Origin: Aspergillus flavus
Taxonomy: Eukaryota > Ascomycota > Eurotiomycetes > Eurotiales > Aspergillaceae
Assembly (NCBI RefSeq): GCF_009017415.1
Contig: NC_092403.1
Span: 930,001-994,000 of the forward strand
Length of the DNA stretch: 64,000 nucleotides
Direction of reading: 5' to 3'
Below, in pieces: positions 38,610 through 50,769 of the stretch; position 1 is the first letter of the stretch; each line of letters begins with the position of its first letter. Under the pieces are notes generated by a model. It searched no databases. It was not told the origin of the DNA and saw nothing but the letters and a program-made list of their open reading frames with translations. A program made the position numbers and the translations under genes.

Positions 38610-39229
38610 TGCATGGACGTGGCTATCCTTTCCATTGGATTGGCCTTGATTTACTTGTCATTTTCATTCAATATTTGTTAGCTCTGATATTATGCTTCTT
38701 TTAGATTTTGACTTTTTGATAGCTACTTCTGATCTTGGTTGATTCACAATAAGTTCTAACTGCTGTTTCCTGCTTGGATTGGAAGTTCAATGCCATCATT
38801 TTGATACTATACTTATCATCTAAATTGCCTTTGAATACACTTGGCCTTACTTCATTGGATATCACTTAACTCATTGTGATGCTATCTTTAAGTTGACTAG
38901 TAGTCATTAATGAGCGAAAGGAGAAGCACGTAATGAACGTATTCGCATCAGATAGGCAACCTTGTAAATACAGTATGGAAGTTAAGACTGTACAGTACCA
39001 TTTTGATCAAATAAATCTGATATCCATCCGACATGAGTATTTTCCCCGGTAAACCAGTCCGAGACACAGGGCATTTAGAAAGAAAAAACAACAAACCGCA
39101 CGACACCAGTAATAAAAGTACAATACATCGATCCCCGGAAAGACAAGACGAAAGAGGCGACAAGGACGGTTAGAACAAGGAGTTTGATACAAAAGGCCCC
39201 AGGGAAAGCGTCATCTCACACATCATGAA
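38610..39229. other. Intergenic, convergent 3' ends
   Basis: 3' flanks of the SNF2-RING gene (+) and the acidic hypothetical gene (-). T-rich on the plus strand; no gene was seen. Confidence 0.45.
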
Positions 39230-40344
39230 TCACTCAAAGTGCACAACAGGCCTAGGGCCGAAGCAGCGACGCCTACCACTAGCTCTGCCACCCTGACCGA
39301 CTCCGGGGGAAGGAATCCTTAAAGGCAAAGGAAAAGCCAGAGGAAGCAATGAAGCCTCCCCAGCACCCAACGAATGAAACGACACTCTCACATCCTCCAT
39401 CTCAACCTCCCTTGCACCCTCTCCACCCTCGGTCAAAAACTCTTCAACATCAGTATCCGCCTCATCCGTATCCACTCCCCCATCAACACCCTGGTACCTG
39501 GAACTGGCCGCATGCGAGAACCGATTATTAGATTGACGAGTCCACATCTGCAAATTAACCCCCATTCCCAGGGTATGCTCCCGCTGCTCGTAGGCATCAT
39601 CGTCGCGGATATTCTCCTTATCTTCATCGGGAGAGGAGTAAGTAGTAAAGCTAGACACGGGGCCGGGATGGTTCTCCAGATGCGAGTCATCCGGATCCTC
39701 GAAGATCTGGAAGAGATGGGATGGACGAGCGATGTAAGAGTGAGACGGACTTGTGGTTATGCTGCCGCTGGTCGAGTTGGCATGGACTTCCGCGTCCGTG
39801 TCGCTGTCTAGATCCATTGTATCTTCGCTGACGGCCGTGGTCGAGGCGTTAGTTGAGTTACGGGTTTCTGGATCTGTGTCGTCGGCGTCTGAGAGTATTT
39901 CCTGATCGTGGTGGGTAGTGATGCGCTTGATCGCGATATCGAGATAGGTGCGATCGTGGTCATCCTCGAGGTCAGACTCTGCCTGGTTTGCGACCTTGAG
40001 CTTCTTGCATGGTCGTGCGTGGTGAACCGGCTCTAAGGTGTGCTTTTCGTCGATGTCAGAGGTCGAGTCTAGTTCCCCGTGCTTGCGAACCTTGGGGTTG
40101 GGGATTGTCACAGTTCGGACGTTGTCGTGCTTAATTGAGCCTGTGGTGGACTGGGTGGATAGTCGCTTTGACTCGCGGCGAGAGGCGGCTACCTGTTTTT
40201 CTTCTGGTTATTCTTGATGAAGATGTAGGTTTGTCTACCTCCAGGGTTTCGTATGATTTCTACCGAGTATGAAACCGAGGAAGTGGAATTACTCACATAT
40301 TGATCGATGTCCAAGCAAAGCTCGAAGTCGACCTCGTCCATCAT
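39230..40344 (-). CDS. Acidic hypothetical protein
   Basis: Two exons, 40344-40297 (MMDEVDFELCLDIDQY) and 40192-39230, joined across a 104-bp intron (GTGAGT...AACAG) in phase 0, give 336 residues. The sequence is hydrophilic and rich in Asp, Glu, Ser and Thr, with a basic patch PCKKLKV that could be a nuclear localisation signal. Aspartate-rich clusters (MDLDSDTDAE, TDEADTDVEEFL) follow, then a Pro/Gly/Arg-rich tail (GQGGRASGRRR). No catalytic motif, membrane segment or known domain was seen. Coding status is supported by the long frame, the in-phase upstream exon and the conserved-looking DVEEFLTEGGEG stretch. A nuclear, largely disordered protein is my inference. Confidence 0.65.
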
Positions 40345-41431
40345 ATCGCCAAGCTGCGTGGATTATATCTGTTAGCTGTTCCTCTTTTCTATTAATACAT
40401 ATAAGCCCCTGATGGGCTTTTCTTCTCCATTACTATCCAGAAAAGTATGGATGTCGATTACAGGTTGAGGTTTTGACGCCTCTGCGTCCCTCTGACTTAT
40501 TGTGTTGTTTCTGGTTTTTGATTCGTTATAAATTAAGTACTCTGATAGTGTAGATAGGATGAATAGATGAATAGCTGAAAGACTTACCTTGTTCGCTTGG
40601 GTGGATGTATGGCTATGGTGAAGGCTGTAGGTATGGAGTAAAAAGTGTCCAAACGGGAGAATGGAGCAAGGGGGTTTGAAGATCAGCAGACACGTTTAGA
40701 AAAAAAAAAATTACTTGCCTTTGGATTGGGTGCCATGGTAACCTAGAGTTACTTTGTATTGTGAAAACTGATCACGGAATATTGAAGTGATGCATGTGCA
40801 ATGTGCAGTAGGTGGAAGAGAATTGTATAGTTTGCAAAAGATGTACAATAGTGCATTGCGAAGTGCCCTGCCCGACTACAAATTCACTGAACAAGACGAA
40901 ACACTAGCTGGCAAGTTTTCGATGGTGCCCTTCACTGACCAGAACTACTTAGAACATGGCATTCACAGCCAATCACCTGCACATTGACCCAACAGAATCA
41001 AAGATATGAGTATATAGTGAGCGAGTATTTTACGGATAGGAACCTCGATTCAAGTAATAGATAGATTGCAAGTATCCAGTCATCTGATTAAGCAAGTAGA
41101 GTTAGTATGATCTATCCTTTTAGATCACATACTTCACTAGAGATTGTCCAATCCGCCTATTACTTTCATTTCGATCAGCCTAGAAATGAAGCTGCTGCTG
41201 CAACCCCATTCACACTCTTCTGACACTCTCGGGACATATGGCAGGAGATTTAAATAGATCAAAGCCAGTCCTTGCTACGCACAGACGGTGGGCACCAGAC
41301 AAAGCAACACATAGACTTGGAATACATATCAAATTTGGCAAAAAAGCGGCCTGATACACCCGGCAATAATCCCGCCATATGCCACGTGAGTTTCGCATCA
41401 AGCAAGGAGCGCGCCTAATCCATATGTCTGC
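40345..41431. other. Intergenic
   Basis: Promoter of the acidic gene and 3' flank of the 4E-T-like gene. It contains an A-run near 40700. No gene was supported; a 66-codon plus-strand frame near 40790 has no partner exons. Confidence 0.45.
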
Positions 41432-43958
41432 TTATCTGAATTGGCCCGGACCTACCATGCCGCCCCGGGCGTCTCCAGCGCCGACTTGTCCAAACATATC
41501 CAATAAATGCCGAGAGGAATGTGGAGGCCCCTGTGGACCGGGGTTACCGTCGAAAGGGCCCTGGCCACCATGACCAAGACCCATCAAGGCTTCGGCATTG
41601 GGTGGCATAGGCGGGAAGCCAGACGGAGGAGGGCCGTTCATGTATCCCGGGGGGGGCATCATACCCGGGGGAGGCGGGAATCCGGCTGATCCATTGCCGC
41701 CAGCGCCACGTGGGAAGGGTTGACGCTCACCGAGCGGTGGAACATTGCCATGCATTGGCATCATATTAGACATGAAGTTAGGGTTGACGCCCCGTGTTGG
41801 AGTAGGAATACCCGGTGGGGGAGCGAGAGGGCCGGGACCGCCGCCCTGCTGTGGAGGAAGCTGATGGCCAGCCCATCCAGGAGGTGGCAAGTGTTCAAAG
41901 CCTGGCGGTCTCTGCACGCCCATGCCAGGTAGACCTTGACCTTGAGGAGCCCGACTTCCACCCGGAGTGATGGGAACTTGGCCGCCTTGAGGGAACGGCA
42001 TATCCTCAAAGTAACCCATCGGAGGTCCATTTGCGGGTCGTCGGCGAAGCTGATCAGGCTCCGCTCTCCGCATATTAGCTATCGCCGGATCGTCAATAAA
42101 GTTGGGAGCCTTTGGTGCAGATGCAAGCCCTGGAGGGGGTGGGAGCATTTCTGGCATATTCATCATACCAGAAACGGCGCCGGCGCTTTGTGGTTGACCA
42201 TGGTTACCTGGAGCCTGGTTTGTAACAGGAGTGACCCGGACTTGTTGCATTAGGCGAAGTAAATGTTCCCGTTCGCGGGCTTGAGGATCCATAGCAGGGG
42301 GAGCACTCCGCATAGAACTCTCCTGCATGAGCATGGGGTCTGGCCGCTTGATCTGCTCGCGAGAAGGGGATGAGATAGCGCTTTGAACAGAGTCTGCTTG
42401 AGGAAGAGATGGAGGCCGATTGGCTTGCGCGGTATCGTTGTGAGGAGTAGCATTGCGCGACTTGCTCCCTCCCAGCATCTGTAGAATACGCTGAAACCCT
42501 TCCTGGTCAGCATCAGTAGTTGACGGCTGGACAGTAGGAGACTTGTTCCCCAGCTGCGAATCGGTCTCTTTTGCTGGGCTGCCGGGAGGCGGGCTAAACA
42601 ACCCAGCAAAACGAGAAGATTTGAAGGGCTTTCCCGGAATATTTTCTTTCTTAGGTGTAGCCTGACTGACTACGGGGGCCTCTAGAGGTGACGAGGTAGC
42701 GATTTCCTGAGGAGATTTAGAGTCACCCAGAAGTCCGAAAAAGCGTTCCATTGCCGTGTCTGATTGAAACGGTGTCCCGCTGCTGCTGAAGATTTCGCCG
42801 TCTGTTGGTCTTGGCTCCGGCTTCTGAGCATTGGCCGGAGTTGAGTCCACGGGTGTCTCTTTCTTCTCATCTACAGGAGCCTGAGAAGATCCCGCCTTCA
42901 TCCTTTCTTTCCAACGTTCGAAATCTTCTTGAGTGTGCACCCTTCGGGGCTCTTCCTTATCATTGGAATCCAACCATTCAGGATCCTGTTCAAATTTAGC
43001 ACCTCGAGTCCAATCCCGGTCAGCGCCGTGCCGGTCTCGGCGCCAATCTCGGCTCCGTATCGGGGTCTTTTCTTCCTCAGCATCGGGCCCGTCCTGATTG
43101 CCGTCCTCGCGGAACCAGCTTCCTTCATGTCGGGCACGCGCCGGCTGGCCGTCTCTTCGAGGAAAGAATCGACTATCCTTATCTTTCCCTCCCCGTTCAT
43201 GATTTGGAGTCTGTTGATCACGGTCACGATTGAAATCACGAGATTCCCACCGATCAAATTCCCCGTTACGCCTTGGCTTTCTTTCCTGATCATCCTGGCC
43301 AAAGGTGCGACGAGGACGACCGGCGTTCCAGTCATCTCTGTCCCCACGACGAGGGGTGAAAGGGTCCGACTTTCCGTCACGTCGGTCAAAATTGCTATCA
43401 CCAGCTTCCCTATCCTTGAAGAACTTGCCGCGCAAATTTAAGCGGTCATTCTTGATGTCGTCAGAATCAGGTTGCCTGGATGGCCGTTCAGTAGCATCTA
43501 TCGAGCCTTTGCCCGGTATGCGCGATGCGGACGCAAATGCGGTCTTCGGTGGCCCAAGAATAATATCCTCTACAGGGAATTAACAATGTCCTCAGTTAGC
43601 GATGAACTCTTTAGAACAGTCCGTCTCTGCACCGATGAAGGACAGCCATAAGACAATGCTCTTATATTTACCTGAATTCGAATTGCGGGAAACATGGCGA
43701 GTCTCAAAAATGCTAGGTCGTCGAGGTGTCGTCTCGTTTGGATTATTGGGATCGCGAGGGCCGGTGGTTTTTCTCTGTGTCGTTGGGTCGGGTATCGGGC
43801 TAGTTCAACATCGGCCAAGTCAGTCTCCGGGTCATAAGTGCAACCACAAGAATCCCCTACCCCATCCATTCTTCAGCCGGAGGTAAGTTCGCAGGCTTAG
43901 CGACCAGGGGGGACGAGCGTAGCCATAACAGCTCGTCAATCTGGTAACGTCGCGCCAT
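41432..43958 (-). CDS. 4E-T-like eIF4E-binding protein
   Basis: Three exons (43958-43861, 43799-43672, 43569-41432; introns 61 and 102 bp) give 787 residues. The extreme N-terminus, MARRYQIDELLWLR, contains the canonical eIF4E-binding motif YXXXXL-hydrophobic (Tyr5, Leu10, Leu11). Downstream come RPSIFETRHVSR, an Arg/Asp/Glu-rich middle (RDWRRDRHGADRDW), the conserved DPEWLD box comparable to the EPEWF segment of animal 4E-T, AMERFFGLLG and FQRILQMLGG helices, and a long Pro/Gly/Met-rich C-terminus. This architecture suits a translational repressor and mRNA-decay adaptor that carries eIF4E into P-bodies. The identification rests on motif order, not overall similarity. The single long exon alone would miss the N-terminal motif. 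Confidence 0.78.
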
Positions 43959-44861
43959 GAGGATGGCTGAAGTGTTTATGATGGTGTCGGCAGACCGTCA
44001 GAACGTTCTCATTGGTTCGCAAGGATCAGAAGCGGGAGCTGGAGCAATCGCAGGGAACGTAGGATTAGAAGGGAGATAGCGTGTGTGTGTAGTCCGGGGT
44101 AACGGTCCTTGTGTAATGGAGGGTGCGGTGTAGAGAGGAGCAGTGAAGCAAAGCCACTTGCTAGTGGCAAGATTGGCGGAGTTTCAATCGGTCAGTCAAC
44201 TCGGGGGACTCGATGAGGGGCAAAGGGGATTCCGTTGTCAGATCAAAATATTTTCTCTGGCAGTTTGAGAATGTAGTAAACTATCGTTGCAGAATCCGGG
44301 TGGAAGGTGGGAAATAGAGGGCGACACAGCTGATGGAAAGTAGGTAGTAGTAAATGATGGGGGGTTGTTGTGATGAGTGGTTTCAACGGAGAGCGCCCGA
44401 TCTGAACTTGTGGCCGCAAAACGTTTGTTTCCTCCGTCGGCCTCAGGCTCTTGGACTCAACTACCCAATGAGGAAAGTCGCTTTGGACCTCGACAACAAC
44501 GACAAGCATCCTCAAATTAAGCTCAAACATTCTACTAGTATTCCGGACACTCAATCTTTTATACACAACAGCCATAGTTTTTCTCTCAGAATTGCCTGTA
44601 TGTAATCATAGAAGATATCATCATTCGATGCTATTCACTAGTAGTAGTACCTACATCACTTTGGTGAGAAAGGCTCTTTATCTACATATATTTCGGCAAA
44701 ATAACGCTCACTGTTATCTTGACAAAGACCTAGAACCGCATAATTCATTAAAGGACTAGTGGCCCCACGATTTAGAAAGAAAAACGAAGAAAATTGAAAA
44801 ATATCTCTAGCATTATGTCTATAGGAGAAAAGGACCTACACCCTCTCCTAGAATTAAGCAT
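43959..44861. other. Intergenic
   Basis: Promoter of the 4E-T-like gene and 3' flank of the urb1 gene. No coding exon or RNA gene was recognised. Confidence 0.45.
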
Positions 44862-47800
44862 CTACACAGCAATGTTTTCCACAGCCTGTGCCACAGATCC
44901 TCCACTCCATTTCATAACCCGATCCTGTTCCGATGATTCATACAAAGAGAACGCCATGGCTGTGAAAGTTGGCACCTCCTTACCACCCAATGCTGGAATT
45001 TGGCTCTGGATCCAGCTAACAATACCAGCCCGAGTAATCAAAGTTGTGCTACCTTGTACCTGTGTCGAGCGATACAGCAGGTGTAAAATCTTTCGCTTGG
45101 ATGGAAGGCTAGGTCCGGGTGACTCATAGAAAGAAAGTGCTCGTTCAAACACATTCGCGCGGCGGTAGATCCCCATATCCTGTGAGCTCGTTAACAATGT
45201 TTCGCATGGTTTACGGCATGGTAGCTTACAGTCTCTGTACGAAGGCCTTTAATAAGTAGATCCAGTAGCCAGTTCGTCTCCTCGAAGTAACCATCATCCA
45301 ATTCGGGTTCGTGCAACAGGATCTTGTCAATCCAATATGATGGAATCTTCTCTGGTTCCCAGGAAGGTGCCTTTTGGAGGAACTTGTTGACTTTTCCATA
45401 GAGCTTGTGCATTGGGTTGACGAGAACCGCGAGACAGTTGGAAGCACACTCTCCCACAATCCATGGCACGGGCGACTCCAGTCCAATCTGCTTCACCGTC
45501 TCTAGGAGTTCACCGGTGAGGAGGAACACTGACCTCCACTCGACATATTTAGATTCCTGGTATTGTGAGTCATGTAAACTCTCCATTTAGCTATCATAGG
45601 AAAAGTATCAACTTACTCGAATCTTAGACATAAATCGAGTTATATTAGCGAATGCCTGTCTTCTGACTTCTTCGTGTTCTGAGCACAGGCAGAGCATCAG
45701 ATCTGCCACCCGGCCTTGCTCAACGGAGATCTCGATGTCCTCCTTCTCCCATCTGTGCAACGCATTGTGAGTTGTGCCTTCCGTAGGTAAGGTACCGAAT
45801 ATCTCCTCCAAGTCCACGGTTGACTTCTCGTTGCTCGAACGTAAGGTTGTCGGTTGTGTTGTGCTAGACTCTCGTCTGTTGCTATCCTGACTTGTCTCCT
45901 CCTCGGTATCTTTCAATGCCTTTTTCAGAGTTGACTTGGTGCGCTTGTTCTCAGTGGCTGCTACCAAAGTATCCCGGGCAGCCTTTAACGCTTTCGGGTC
46001 TTCCCCAGAGCCTTTCAACTTCCCAAGAGTTTTGGCAATCCATGCACCAACAGCGCTTTCTGCATCACCTCCAGACTTAACAACAAATGGCCATTGTTCG
46101 GTGATAGCAGCTACGATAGGGCTGACCGGTTTAGATACGTCCTCACATAGCGACCCAAGCAAGTCCTGGTAGTGAACCGGTTTTTTCGCTACCCGACAAA
46201 CACAGTTATCGAAAAAGGATAGTTGATGGCGGAGATTTCCGGAGTCAGACGTCCCAAAGCTGGATAAGAGTGACTGAAAGGAGCTTGAACCATGCAAGAT
46301 CGAGTTCTCCGTAAGCACAGTCTTCAACAGGACCTCAATGTTTCTGAGAGAGTCAGGGGATGATGCCCCTACTACAACCTTAAGAATCGAAGTGAATGCA
46401 GAGAATTGCATAGATCCTATAGCCACATTAGCATAACGTCCAGAGTGATAATCTTACGGAGTACTTGCCAGGTTGTTGCCACCAACGCATCGATGCGGAC
46501 TGCTGTGCGATTTTAAGGATGCTACCCAACTGAGCAAGCAATGATTCCGAGTCTTCCTCGCTAGGACTTGACTCGTCCAAGCGTTTCAAGATATCAACCA
46601 AAACGAGAGAAACATCGAAGATTTCTTCAAATGCCACATCAGGCACAATCTCATAGAAACAAGAGAGCAGTTCGGCCACAGCTTCTTGTTGCTGCAGATC
46701 CTCCTTAGCAGTTTTCTTGTACAGTGATACAACATCTTTCATTGCGGGACATCGGCGACAGAACTCCGCGATTAGTTTGCCCTTGGCCTGAGTCCAAAAT
46801 GATTGGCTGACACCATGATCTGAATTAAAGATACGAAGAACCTTCCGCAGCTTGTTGAAAGAGATTGTCAAAATCCGAACCGCGAACAAAGTAATTATCT
46901 CCGCGTTTAGGTTCAAACAGCGGGTTAGGGTTTTCTGGGTAAGCGGGCGAGGCAGGATGTTCTCGATTACTACCGATACGGGAGGCGGCATAGAAGGCAA
47001 TTTATCCTTCCAACCAAAATTCGTTGGAACAGGCAAGCTGACTGTGGAGAAAAGAAGCGCGGACTCTGCCATCCATGATGATGTGGGTTTCGGGTCTGAA
47101 ACAAACATTGTTTTCTTTGTGAAGAAATCGGCAACAAGCTCCGGTGCTTCTTTAAAGATAGCTACCAGAAGCTCAATCTGCAGGCTGTCTGCGTCTGGAC
47201 GCAGAGTCTGAGCGAGGTAAGATAATATCCCGTTACGAACTGGCACAGACTCTCGATATTTGTCGACGTATACTGCAGAATCAAGCCCCAAGTCGATCGA
47301 TGTGTCTTCCTCGCCTGGCAAGGACTCCGGGTCACTCCCGTTAGGGTACCAGCTCGTCTCCGACAGTAAGACACCATTACTAGAGTTAGTGCAGACATTC
47401 ATCAAGATCTTATGGATCTCACTGGCGATAGATACGCCAGTGGGATTCGGCTCCTCAGAGTCTCTGTCATAGCCGTAGAGCGTCACAAGCTTCTCCAAGT
47501 TCCCTCGGTTGAAAAACTTCGTCTTCGCATTCCTGGAAAGGGATGTATCTTGCACAATATCCCTCTCTATGGCCTTGATGATATCCAAAACAGTATCTCG
47601 GGGATCCTTTCTTACGTACTCCAAGAATGCTCTGATGACCTTGTGCTGTTCGATAATGTCGCTCTTCGCACTAGCATGCTGGAATCTCAAGTTTGCCAGA
47701 ACATACCGTTGAGCATTCCGTCGGAGAGTCGACTTCTGAATATCATCTGAAGCCTCCTCTAATTGAGATTTGTTCGGAGTTAGAAATACTTCTATGCGTT

Positions 47801-48455
47801 TAAAAGTGATATACCGCACGGCGTAGACATGCCGTGCAACAGCACCTCCGTCGAAGCTGACGATTTCAGTAAGGAGACGAAGACAGGGCGATATCAAATG
47901 CTCCTTAGATTTCGTAGCTGTCAAGCCGCGGTTGAAGAACCTCAGTTGTTCCTTTTTCAACAAAAACTTGCATAGAGCTAATCCAAAGTCACGAAAATCC
48001 AAATTAGTAGACACCGTCTTAATAAAAAGAGCCAACACCGACGGAACCACAGTCAGCAATGACTCATTATTGTTGCTATCTGCAAAATTCCAAGTTTGGA
48101 TCAGATCTGGGAAGCAAGAAGGCTCTTCTTCATGCGATATCTGCGAATCGCAATAGGCTTTGAGGATACGGAATTTCTTGGCTTTCTCGCCCTCATTCTC
48201 AGTTTGCCCGGTTGCGAGAAGAAAATCTTTGAATTTCTTAATGCCTAGTGTTACTCTGTGAGTATGGTTTTACACAGAACATACAAGAAAAAGAATAGCG
48301 TACTGACCTTGTTTGACCTCGTTGATATTCTGTTGGAAGGTTAAAAGATTGCGTAGTTGGCCGTGAGACGTTATGTCCGTAAAAGCATCATTTCCCTGCG
48401 CAGAATCCACCTTTCTCCTCTTATTCCTATGAAGCTGATCATCATGAGGAGACAT
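44862..48455 (-). CDS. urb1: Ribosome biogenesis protein Urb1/Npa1
   Basis: Five exons (48455-48308, 48244-46469, 46416-45617, 45556-45230, 45179-44862) sum to 1122 residues. Urb1/Npa1 is a large nucleolar alpha-solenoid (HEAT-like) protein of the earliest pre-60S particles, acting with Npa2, Rsa3, Nop8 and Dbp6. The N-terminal Npa1 region is recognised from GIKKFKDFLLATGQTENEGE, GLALCKFLLKKEQLRFFNRG and SDIIEQHKVIRAFLEYVRKD; the C-terminal NopRA1-like region includes the ITRAGIVSWIQSQ segment. It is shorter than the yeast protein but in line with filamentous fungi. The second intron (46468-46417, 52 bp) has a GC donor (G|GCAAGT) and is the only solution that keeps phase. The start MSPHDDQLHRNKRRKV includes a basic nuclear signal. 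Confidence 0.9.
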
Positions 48456-50055
48456 GTTTGCGTGTGGATGATCTCCTGATTGAATTTGGAGACTTGAAAC
48501 GCAGAGCGATGAAATTGAAGTTATGTAAAGCTCAGTTCCCGTCAAAATTTTGCGATATCTGATTGGCTGCCGGCGACCCCACGGAAGGAGCGAAGAAACT
48601 TTGCATGAATACGGAATACGGAGTACAGCCCCATCAAAAGTTCTCCGTTAAATGTCTGTTTTACACCAAAACCTGATGTTTTAAATAGAATCGTCTCAGC
48701 GAAATCGAATAATCTGGTTGGTTTAACGGATTAGAGTAATAGATGACTATCTAAATTCTACTACAATAGAGTCTCAATAGATATGATCAACATAGAATGT
48801 TATAGTAATAAGTGAAAGTTATATATAATTAGAGATTTATCGCTTCTCTTACAAATTTATATATAATCAGGTAAGATACAACGTTACTCTTTAAATTTTC
48901 CGAGAAGCTAGTTTAAATCGATCAATTTCCCTCTCCCTACGCCCACTCCTCCACTCGAAGAGACGAGTGTTATCGCCTATATCGCTATATCTTTACTATT
49001 CTAGGGAACGCGTCCAGGTGTTTATATATCTGGCTGATATATCGGTATACCTACTACGTTTGGCTCTCTGGAATGCTATTGATGTGATCTACCGTCGCGA
49101 GAACCCCTGAATTCGATTAGATCTATATAGCATAGATTAGTCTACTGAGTATACTCTATAGGACAACTGCTGCTATTCAACCTCTATTTTAGAGCTTGTA
49201 AATACTATCCTTATGACACACTTCTCCTGGAAATCATTATTTTAGAGCATCACCTCTTACTGACACACCTTGGAAGCCTACCTACCTATCTGGATGCCTT
49301 CCCAGTCCATAGTCCCGCTGCTATATTCCCTTTTATATATGTATATATGCACTATAATTATTGACACGTCCAGTAGAGTGCACCTTCTCTGCCTAATACC
49401 TATTCAATATGCATTATTAGGTCAATCTTATAAGCGGTAGGATATGGCCTGGGGAAAGGGGAAGCAGTCTACTATAATCACCACTTTCTCAGACCCCTTA
49501 TAGCATCCTCAATATATATACGCATGTTTATGACACAATTGTCAATGAGAGCTGCTTAGGATACGAAACAGTCGTTGACGACTCGAAAAGGGCCCCGATT
49601 GGGAGCTGAATTCGGGTATAATGGAACTCTTTCACCATCAGGCAACGATCGGGGAAATTATCACACTAAGTAGTCGTTTATTAACTCAATTCAGTGAAGG
49701 GCCTACTTCAATTCCATGTTGATAACCATTTCATACCTTCGTAAGACTTAGTCTATAACTCCCTTTCACAACTCTCCTAACTTTCCTACTTACATCCTCT
49801 CGTCTTGTCCTCCAGATTATACGTTTATTATAAATCAAATCTGCAGAACATTAGAATCTTAATTATCCAGATGATTTATATATTTGGATGCTATATCATC
49901 GATAGCCATATAACAAAGAGCCCATATCAAACAGTCATCATCCCCATAGGCCAACGCTACCCTAGAGACCTATCAACGCGAACGACTTGACTGCGGGATT
50001 TATACCGTGAACGCAGATTACATATTCACATCTGAAAAGCAGTATCTCTATTACC
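48456..50055. other. AT-rich intergenic, left part of decayed island
   Basis: About 1.6 kb rich in TA, TAT and ATA runs with no frame of coding character. Base composition changes sharply from the flanking urb1 gene. One TACGGAGTA copy lies at about 48618 and a lone ACGCGT near 49009. It is probably decayed repeat or transposon DNA, but no intact terminal repeats were found. Confidence 0.5.
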
Positions 50056-50735
50056 ATGTCGAACAGCACTCTAAACAGGGTCCCTGTCATGGACAGAATC
50101 CTTCAAAGATCAAAAACAAGAAAAGGCCTAGTCCCCGAAGATTACGATGTATATACTCTTGATGGTTGTAAGTTTTATGATAATTGAAGAAGAGTTGCCC
50201 CCGGATAACTTGGATAAACTCTAGTAAACTGGGTGATGAGCCATTTGTACGGCGTATCCCTTCCCACAATACTAGTCGCCGCCAAATCAACTTCACGGAG
50301 GGTGTGCGGCTCAGAGATGGAAAGTGTGTCCTCTCCGGACTCGTTAACCCTTGCGCTCACCGAGGTAAATGGAAAAGCTGGGAAGCAGCGCATATATTCC
50401 CGCTTGGGAAGGAAAGCTATTGAATTGAAGACAATTTCAGCCGATGGATCACTCATACACACTCGGGAAACCATTCTGTGTCCATCAACTCCATTCAAAA
50501 CGGATGGAAGAACACTGGACCCTGTGTGTAGTCACCCCACCGACCCCAATCGCGTCTCAGATTGTCTCCTGTGCTGGCACTTGAGGCAGAGCGCGCTTAC
50601 AAAATTGAAGGCCGCCGGGGAGCCTTCTTTTCCACGACTTCCCACCAGGATCGGATATGTTAAAGACGGTCCTGGAGGGAACTTTTTCTCCACAACACCA
50701 GGTCAAGTCAGGTCCACCACCCATCTTCTGAGTTT
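50056..50735 (+). pseudogene. Broken HNH-domain (HNH_2-like) gene
   Basis: A fungal HNH protein is recognisable in pieces. A leader exon from ATG 50056 (MSNSTLNRVPVMDR) is followed, after a likely intron, by VRLRDGKCVLSGLVNP and AAHIFPLGKESY. An in-frame TGA at 50421-50423 stands where homologues usually have Trp. The same frame continues IEDNFSRWITH and SINSIQNG. The stretch that should carry the last His is missing, and DGRTLDPVC, HPTDPNRVSD and KAAGEP resume in another frame near 50503. A further frameshift near 50630 leads into HDFPPGSDMLKTVLEGTF. With a stop, a deletion and a frameshift the catalytic core cannot be made. It is related by family, not as a recent copy, to the HNH gene at 2.0-3.3 kb. 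Confidence 0.75.
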
Positions 50736-50769
50736 TAATAAAGTGTTAGATGGCTAATCAATTATTCAG

